This document shows, piece by piece, positions 57,887-64,000 of a stretch of DNA of 64,000 bases; the first letter of the stretch is position 1, and each line of letters opens with the position of its first letter. A program made the translations under genes and the position numbers. The notes under the pieces were generated by a model that did not search any database, was not told where the DNA came from, and saw only the letters and a list, made by a program, of their open reading frames with translations. Origin of the DNA: Bombyx mori (Eukaryota; Arthropoda; Insecta; Lepidoptera; Bombycidae); the NCBI RefSeq assembly GCF_030269925.1, contig NC_085116.1:13268001-13332000 (forward strand). The letters are read 5' to 3'.

Positions 57887-58170
57887 GTAGCATAAAAGTG
57901 TTTTGTATTTTCTGAAGCCGTGTTAAGAACATCTAACGAACTACCTAATTTTAAACTTAAAGTTTTCAAGGCATTTTCATTAATTTGCTGTCCTCAAAAC
58001 CTTAAATATTTATTGGAAATTTGATTTAATGTTTCATATTATGACGAAATAATATTAAAATACGAGTACTTAATTATGACAAATTGGTGAAATGTAAAAC
58101 TAAATTTATAGCTACAGTGATGTTTGTCGTGAAAAATCGCATTTTACGATTTTATAAAAATGTATTTATC

Positions 58171-58435
58171 TTTTTTTTATTGTTTAGATGGGTGAACGAG
58201 CTCACAGGCCACTTGGTGTTAAGTGGTTACTGAATCCCATAGACATCTACAACCTAAATGCGCCACTCACCTTGAAATATCAGTTCTAAGGTCTCAAGTA
58301 TAGTTACAACGGCTGCCCCGCCCTTCGGACCGAAACGCGTTACTGCTTCACAGCAGAAATAGGCAGGGCGATGGTACCTACCCGTGCGGACTCACAAGAG
58401 GTCCTACCACCAGTAATTACGCAAATTATAATTTT
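58171..58435 (-). mobile_element. Bm1 SINE, 5'-truncated
   Basis: 'ttttttttattgtttagatg' through 'accagtaattacgcaaatta'. Confidence 0.82.
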
Positions 58436-58902
58436 AATCTTCAATTATAATCAATAAATAGGAAATTATCGAAGGGTTTAAAGTTTAACGATAAAGAAGT
58501 CGTTTTAGAGAAATTTGGGCCTCCCATTTATCTGTATAACAATAATAGTATCGCACTTTAATATTTTCAAAGGCAACAACGGGCTTTGGGGGTCCTATAA
58601 AATTCCCTCTGGTTAAGTCCCTGTATTCGGTTATGTTTCCAACCGGAGCCGTCAAAGCAAACCGACCAGCATCTTCGGATTAATTAGCTACTCTCCGACT
58701 GCCCATGGCTGCCGGAAATTATTATTTAAATATATAAAGTAAAATATGTAATCTATATTAAATAATTAAGAAAATATCAAGTATATACTTTTGTAATACG
58801 TAGTTAATATAGTAGCTATTGTCTAATTAATTATTTATACTTCAAGTGTTCAAGATTTATTACTATAGATTTCTGACATTAGGTGTAGCGCAATAATTAA
58901 TA

Positions 58903-59315
58903 CTAGAGGTCCCGCAGTAGTCGAAATTCGACTATAATTAATTGGAATTGTAAGTTTGTACACTATTATGATTGTATTTTATACTTCTATATTCACAAAT
59001 TTCGCCAAGACTACACTATAAAAATATTAACAAAGACAAACAATATTAAATCTCAATTTGACAACAGACGTCACAAAAGTTTGACAATAAATAGTAGGTA
59101 TGCATGCGTGTGTGCGTCAAATACATGGTATGTAGTATGTGTAACATTTTCTTTATTGATTTAATGTATCTTTTGTGCATTATTTCAAAAAAATATTTGC
59201 ATTGTGCACTTCTTTTCTATATTCTCTATAAGTGTGAAAAATTTCATACTCCTCCGTCCGCACAATTTTTGTAAAAAGGGATACAAAGTTCTTGCTTCAC
59301 GTATTAATATATAGA
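58903..59315 (-). mobile_element. Helitron-like element, family A, complete
   Basis: 413 bp, CTAG at 58903-58906 after A and the TC complement at 59314-59315 before T. A small deletion compared with 56013-56420. Confidence 0.82.
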
Positions 59316-59543
59316 TAACGTTGTGGACAAAAAAAGGTGAGAATCCGTCTACAATAGCTATCTACCAGTATCTACTAGGGTAACATTAATAACCTCAGTA
59401 TGCAAATAAAAAGAGCGAGCGTAAATATGAACAAATAATTAATTATTATGGGTTAAAATGTAATAATACAAAAAAAACGCTCGGAATTGAAAGTTTTGTC
59501 TTGAAGTTTAGAAAAACATTGAACGATTTCATAGCAAAAAGAT

Positions 59544-59603
59544 CTCTCCGGCGGGGAATCGAGCCCCGGTCTCCCGCGTGACAGGCGGGGATACTACCGA
59601 AGA
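59544..59603 (-). pseudogene. tRNA-Asp(GTC) pseudogene, D-arm deletion
   Basis: 60 nt, identical to the 62922-62993 tRNA over most of its length (anticodon arm, T arm, acceptor stem) but missing 12 nt of the D arm. The deletion lies between two 'atact' copies, which suggests slippage. Without the D arm it should not fold into a normal tRNA. Confidence 0.85.
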
Positions 59604-59665
59604 CTGCGTCATTATTGTTTAAATTTGCAAATACAATTATAATTATATTTAATTATATATTTTTT

Positions 59666-59925
59666 ACCTTTTTTTTTATTGCTCAGATGGATGGACGAGC
59701 TCACAGCCCACCTGATATTAAGTGGTTACTGGAGCCCATAGACATCTACAACGTGAATGCGCCACCCACCTTGAGATATAAGTTCTAAGTTTCTAAGGTC
59801 TCAGTATAGTTACAACGGCTGCCCCACCCTTCAAACCGAAACGCTTACTGCTTCACGGCAGAAATAGGCGGGGCGGTGGTACCTACCCGTGCGGACTCAC
59901 AAGAGGTCCAACCACTAGTAACCTA
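59666..59925 (-). mobile_element. Bm1 SINE, 5'-truncated
   Basis: 'ttttttttattgctcagatg' through 'aagaggtccaaccactag', with a small duplication 'tctaagtttctaag'. Confidence 0.82.
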
Positions 59926-60465
59926 TAACCTATAACTACCTATTTTGATAAAATAAAATTATCATAGATAAGTCAATACGCAAATTCCAATTTTTATTTA
60001 TAAATTCGTTGTTCTTTTAAAATACATTTAATTTGGGCTATTGATTGGTTGGAAAAGAGCGAAAAACGGGGCTCTAGATTATTTTAAATATTTTTTAATA
60101 ATCTTATTATCATTATTACTTAATCCGTACATAATAATACATACATAGGTACATATATAAAGAGAAAAAAACAGGAACCGTTTACATGAATCGTGGATGG
60201 AAAGAAAAAGAAATATTATTAGCGAGAGATATGTATATATTTTAGTAGGTATTATCCTAAATGTAACTGTGACGTTACAATATTATTATCTTTGAAAGTG
60301 TGTTGCATTTTATGCAAAGCCTGGAACGAGCGCTGAAGCAAAACATCTTAGATACGGTTTGCATTTCAATGTAAAGTATGGAAATCTCGGTCGCAAGCTT
60401 TTACCTGTAATACTGTGTACATTTTTATGGTAGATAAAACGGGATTTGTGAAATTCTTTTTTTTT

Positions 60466-60690
60466 ATGAATGAGGGATTATTGGTGGCTACGAGACCTTT
60501 CCAGTTTCACCAAGACAGGTGGGCGAGTAAAGGCTCAGCCAGGAGCGGTGGAATTTGCTAACAGCTGCCCGAGCGCTTCCGAAGGAGACCTAACAACTCA
60601 AGAGCCGCTGCTTCGCGAATGAATCTACTACCGGATCGGAATCGCGACCCGCTGAGAAGATCCGGCGAGAAACTCAACGAGCTGATGCAT
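60466..60690 (-). mobile_element. Variant BMC1-like LINE 3' end
   Basis: 'tttttttatgaatgagggat', 'aagacaggtgggcgagtaaa', 'aagatccggcgagaaactca'. Inverted version of the block at 8500-8830. Confidence 0.68.
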
Positions 60691-60902
60691 AGGTTAGTTT
60701 GCACGTGGGGTTAGGGTTAGCATTAGGGTTAGCGCTTAAAATACTAACATTAACTGTCTCTGAAGACATGGGGAACTTATAACCGCGTATCGAACACGGA
60801 GATATCAACGTAAATTTTTAACAACTTAGTTGTCATCTTAAGCTTTCTGTTCTATAAAATGTCTTTAAATTTTTTAAATGGAATAATTGATATGAGATAA
60901 CG

Positions 60903-61005
60903 GTAAGCAGCGGCTTGGCTCTGCACCTGGAGGCCATGGGCGACGGTAACCACTCACCATCGGGTGGGCCGTATGCTCATCTGCCTACAAGGGCAATAAA
61001 AAAAG
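60903..61005 (+). mobile_element. CR1/Jockey-like LINE 3' UTR fragment
   Basis: 'cggtaagcagcggcttggct' through 'gcctacaagggcaataaaaa'. Lies directly before a truncated family B Helitron-like element. Confidence 0.78.
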
Positions 61006-61011
61006 TTAACA

Positions 61012-61237
61012 CCGTCAAAACTCGAGAACGGCTGAACCGATTTTGCTAATTTTTGGTCTTGAATTATTCGTGGAAGTCCAGAGAAGGTTTAAAAGGTGAA
61101 TAAATATGAAAATGCTCGGAATTATATAAAAACAAACAATTTTGTTTTTCCTTTGATGTGTCCCCCGTCGGGCAGTACAAAAGTTTAGGTCTTTTATTTA
61201 TCGATTGAGGCATTACGAAGTCTGCCGGATCAGCTAG
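61012..61237 (+). mobile_element. Helitron-like element, family B, 5'-truncated
   Basis: 'cgagaacggctgaaccgatt' through 'gtctgccggatcagctag' and a host T at 61238. It has an internal deletion after 'gtgtcccccgtcggg'. Confidence 0.75.
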
Positions 61238-61486
61238 TACCTAATAAAGCTAAGTCGTACACTGTGTGCATTACTAATTTGTTCGTTATTACAAATTTAA
61301 GTCGCACACTGTGTGCATTACTAATAAAAATCTTACGTCACGGACGTTTTTTTCCGGTTAGGGTTCCATAAGGAACTTCGTTCCAAAAACACACTAGAGC
61401 CCGCGATAAATAATTTTAAGACGGTCGTTTCAATGTTAAATGAAATTTTTTTATTTTTTTTATTTTTTAAAAAACAATCACTCCAC

Positions 61487-61712
61487 GTTAACTGGTCCCG
61501 TGATAAGTTCGTAAAGAACTTGTGTTACAGGTACTAGATAACGGATATAAATGTAAGATTTTTATTATACACATACATCTAATTAATATACATCCATAAC
61601 CCTGGAAAAGACATTTATACTTATCATACAAATATCTTCCCTTGGCGGGATTCGAACCCGCGACCCCCTTGTGTAGTGACCATGTCACTTACCACTACAC
61701 CAGACGGCCGTT
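61487..61712 (-). mobile_element. tRNA-derived SINE, second family, inverted copy
   Basis: Minus strand: 'ggccgtctggtgtagtgg' head with box B 'gggttcgaatcccg', ending 'gggaccagttaacgtgg'. Its head is a tRNA mimic, not a tRNA gene. Confidence 0.78.
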
Positions 61713-61995
61713 TATAGCCGTTTATATAATTATAGCACTTTTATTAGGTTCGCATTAAATATAACGAGCATTTACATACAAAATTCGCATCTGTTAACTG
61801 ACGAATGCGAGGAACCGCTGAAAACTTACAAACTAGTAAACTTGAAGCCGGTTGCAGTTTTGTTGTGAGACGCCTGACGCGTTCCGAAGCAACTTTGCTT
61901 ATTTTCTTGTGTAATGCAAGGCTGGACTCCGGGAAATGCAAATGGCGGAAGCAAACCTCAACAGCGTTTCGTTGGAGTTTGAAGTTATGTAGAAA

Positions 61996-62207
61996 CTAGC
62001 GACCCGCCCTCGCTTCGCTTCGGAAACATTAAAGCACACATGAAACAAAAAATAAAACAAAAAAAAATAAAAAAAGTAGCATAAGTTCATCAGGGACATT
62101 GTCGGCTTCTAATGGAAAAAGAATTTTTCAAATCGGTCCAGTAATTTCGGAGCCTATTCGAAACAAACAAACAAACAAATCTTTCCTCTTTATAATATTA
62201 GTATAGA
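61996..62207 (-). mobile_element. Helitron-like element, family C
   Basis: 212 bp. On the minus strand it starts A|TCTATACTAATATTATAAAG and ends CGGGTCGCTAG|T, preceded by a GC-rich cgaagcgaagcgag stretch. Confidence 0.75.
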
Positions 62208-62232
62208 TTTTAATTCAGAAAACATATTATTA

Positions 62233-62654
62233 CTAGAGGTCCTGCAGTAGTCGAAATTCGACTATAATTAATTGGAATTATAAGTTTGTGTACTATTATG
62301 ATTGTATTTCATACTTCTAAAATCACAAATTTCGCCAAGACTACACTATAAAAAATATTAACAAAGACAAACAATATTTAATCTATTCTCAATTTGACAA
62401 CAGACGTCAAGAACAAAAGTTTGACAATAAATAGTATGCATGCGTGTGGGCGTCAAATACATGGTATGTAGTGTGTGTAATGTTTTCTTTATTGATTTAA
62501 TGTATCTTTATGTATTATTTAAAAAAAATATTAGCATTGTGCACTTTCTCTCTATATTCTCTATAAGTGTGGAAAAATTCATACTCCTCCATCCGCGCAA
62601 TTTTCGTAAAAGGGATACAAAGTTTTTGCTTCACGTATTATAATATTATATAGA
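62233..62654 (-). mobile_element. Helitron-like element, family A, complete
   Basis: 422 bp, CTAG at 62233-62236 and the TC complement at 62653-62654. It lies only 25 bp from the family C copy. Confidence 0.8.
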
Positions 62655-62921
62655 TTTTACTGAATTAAAAATACGACACTTTTGTAGATTGCCAATAGTT
62701 CCCAAAGACAAAAAAAAGAATATAGAATTTTAATTAACTGATAGTGGTGATAAGTGTGTAGAACTTGTTTATTGTTTTGTAAGCATTATCTTTTTATTTT
62801 CTATCTTCAATAATATATTATAATAAAATATACAGTTATTTTATCACGGGATAAAATGCTTGATAAGAAAGACTTTTTGGTACAAATAAATATAAGATTA
62901 GAAAAACAAATGCAAAAAGAT

Positions 62922-62993
62922 CTCTCCGGCGGGGAATCGAACCCCGGTCTCCCGCGTGACAGGCGGGGATACTGACCACTATACTACCGAAGA
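62922..62993 (-). tRNA. tRNA-Asp (anticodon GTC)
   Basis: 72 nt with a full cloverleaf: acceptor stem TCTTCGG/CCGGAGA (one T-G pair), D arm 'agtatagtggtcagtat', anticodon loop CTGTCAC with GTC at 62960-62958, T arm 'ccggggttcgattcccc', discriminator G. A run of five T follows on the minus strand (62918-62914), a Pol III stop. No intron, CCA not encoded, as usual in eukaryotes. Confidence 0.92.
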
Positions 62994-63388
62994 CGTTAGC
63001 AACTAGGCGAAATAGTGTGTCTATTACATTTCAAAAATTTCTCACTAATATTGTCTATTTGAAAGTAAAATAAATAAAAAAAAAGAACAAAAACATCCAA
63101 AGATCTCTTCTACTGACAGTTAAAGAAGCGAAAGCGCACTCTTGGAGGCCAATACTTATTTTACACGAATGTTTTAAAGGCTATCTTACTGCGTGTAGTA
63201 TCATCTCCTGTGAGCGTTGGGAAGATACATCAGAGAAAAAATAGCGGGTCTCTTTTCACGAGGCTTTCTCAAACATTAAAGAAAAACGCACACATGCGCG
63301 AAATTCCATAATAATATAAAGAAGGTTTGTCCAAAGCCTTGCAACATTTACTTGTGCAATGCTTAAGATTGCTGAAGAAAAAACTTGC

Positions 63389-63725
63389 CTTTTTTATTGC
63401 CCTTGTAGACAGAGAAGCATACCGCCCACCTGATGGTGAGTAGTTACCGCCGCCCATGTTCTTCAGCAATCCCAGGGGCAGAGCCAAGCCGCTGCCTACC
63501 ATTGAATACTCACCACAAGCCTCCTCGTTTGAAGAAGGACATGTCATAGCGCGCGGGAAACAGCGTGAAGGGGAACTCATTCCAAAGCCGGATGGTACGT
63601 GGCAAAAAAGCTCTCTGGAAACGCACTGTGGATGAACGTAGTGGCTCCAGGTAGTATGAATGAATGGTAGCGAGCGGGCTGCCTTCGTTAGCCGTATTAT
63701 AGCACATAATCGACGATAGCCAGGT
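63389..63725 (-). pseudogene. CR1/Jockey-like LINE: coding end and 3' UTR
   Basis: The minus-strand frame reads FQRAFLPRTIRLWNEFPFTL then RYDMSFFKRGGLW and a stop at 63512-63510, the usual C-terminal end of non-LTR RT polyproteins of the CR1/Jockey type. The 3' UTR follows and ends 'gggcaataaaaaagg' at 63389. 5' truncated and abutted by a BMC1-like copy near 63730. It identifies the short 3' UTR fragments at 10300, 12455, 27536, 43733 and 60903 as relics of this LINE. Confidence 0.8.
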
Positions 63726-63734
63726 TCGCCGTTG

Positions 63735-64000
63735 ACGGATCGCGTCATTACGGATCCTCCCGATCCATTAACGGTACTTTTAGGTGCGTCAAGCACCCGT
63801 CACCGTCCTCCCTGAACCCGTCGCCTGTGACTAAGAGCTCGACGAGTAAATTAACACAGCCCACTGAGTTTCTAGCCGGATCTTCTCAGTGGGTCGTGTT
63901 TCCGATCCGGTGGTAGATTCTGCGAAGCACTGCTTTTCTGCTAGGTCACTGCTGCTAGGGCCTGTGTTAGCAACACACCCGGTTTAAGCCCCGTAAGCTC
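63735..64000 (+). mobile_element. BMC1-like LINE 3' end, running off the right edge
   Basis: 'cattacggatcctcccgatc', 'gtttctagccggatcttctc' and 'ggtttaagccccgtaagctc' follow the 14324 copy in order. The tail lies outside the window. Confidence 0.75.

Noticed and set aside
60695..60745. ttagggttag-like motifs resembling telomeric repeats
   Set aside because: Only three scattered units, and insect telomeres use TTAGG, not TTAGGG. Too short to be an interstitial telomere.
1..64000. CRISPR arrays, operons, bacterial-type systems or LTR retroelements
   Set aside because: The DNA is eukaryotic. No regularly spaced direct repeats, no gene clusters and no paired LTRs were seen.

Overview
The window is eukaryotic, AT-rich, intron-containing DNA from a lepidopteran, most probably the silkworm Bombyx mori or a close relative. 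The main reason is the very high density of Bm1-type tRNA-derived SINEs (about two dozen full or partial copies), together with a second 3'-end repeat that resembles Bombyx BMC1-type LINEs, a DD37D (maT-like) mariner, RTE-clade retroposons and small Helitron-like elements with A|TC...CTAG|T ends. Family names are recalled from knowledge and were not checked against a library.

Only two host protein-coding genes can be supported. (1) Positions 152-3447, minus strand: the first four coding exons of a classical short-chain dehydrogenase/reductase, closest to insect 15-hydroxyprostaglandin dehydrogenase/alcohol dehydrogenase-like proteins. The gene runs off the left edge. (2) Positions 9661-28365, plus strand: a nine-exon annexin of 486 residues with a long Tyr/Pro/Gln/Gly-rich N-terminal region followed by four annexin repeats, best matched to the AnxB11 (vertebrate ANXA7/ANXA11-like) group. 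All its exon junctions agree in phase. Its introns are loaded with transposons, including two MITE-like elements that each end about 40 bp before a splice acceptor.

Positions 28.5-64 kb contain no host protein gene that I can recognise. They hold Bm1 copies, three 5'-truncated copies of one RTE retroposon, two hAT/ZBED-type transposase relics, inverted pairs of short Helitron-like elements, a second tRNA-derived SINE family, a large foldback sequence near 41.4 kb, the coding end of a CR1/Jockey-like LINE near 63.5 kb, one apparently intact tRNA-Asp(GTC) gene (62922-62993, minus) and one internally deleted tRNA-Asp copy (59544-59603, minus).

I found no convincing new multi-gene biological system. 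The most informative structures are a four-layer nested insertion at 4.2-6.76 kb, in which a Bm1 with an 81-nt uninterrupted tail sits in a mariner, inside a Helitron-like element, inside another Helitron-like element; a set of at least five small Helitron-like families with shared end rules; and transposons crowded against annexin splice sites.
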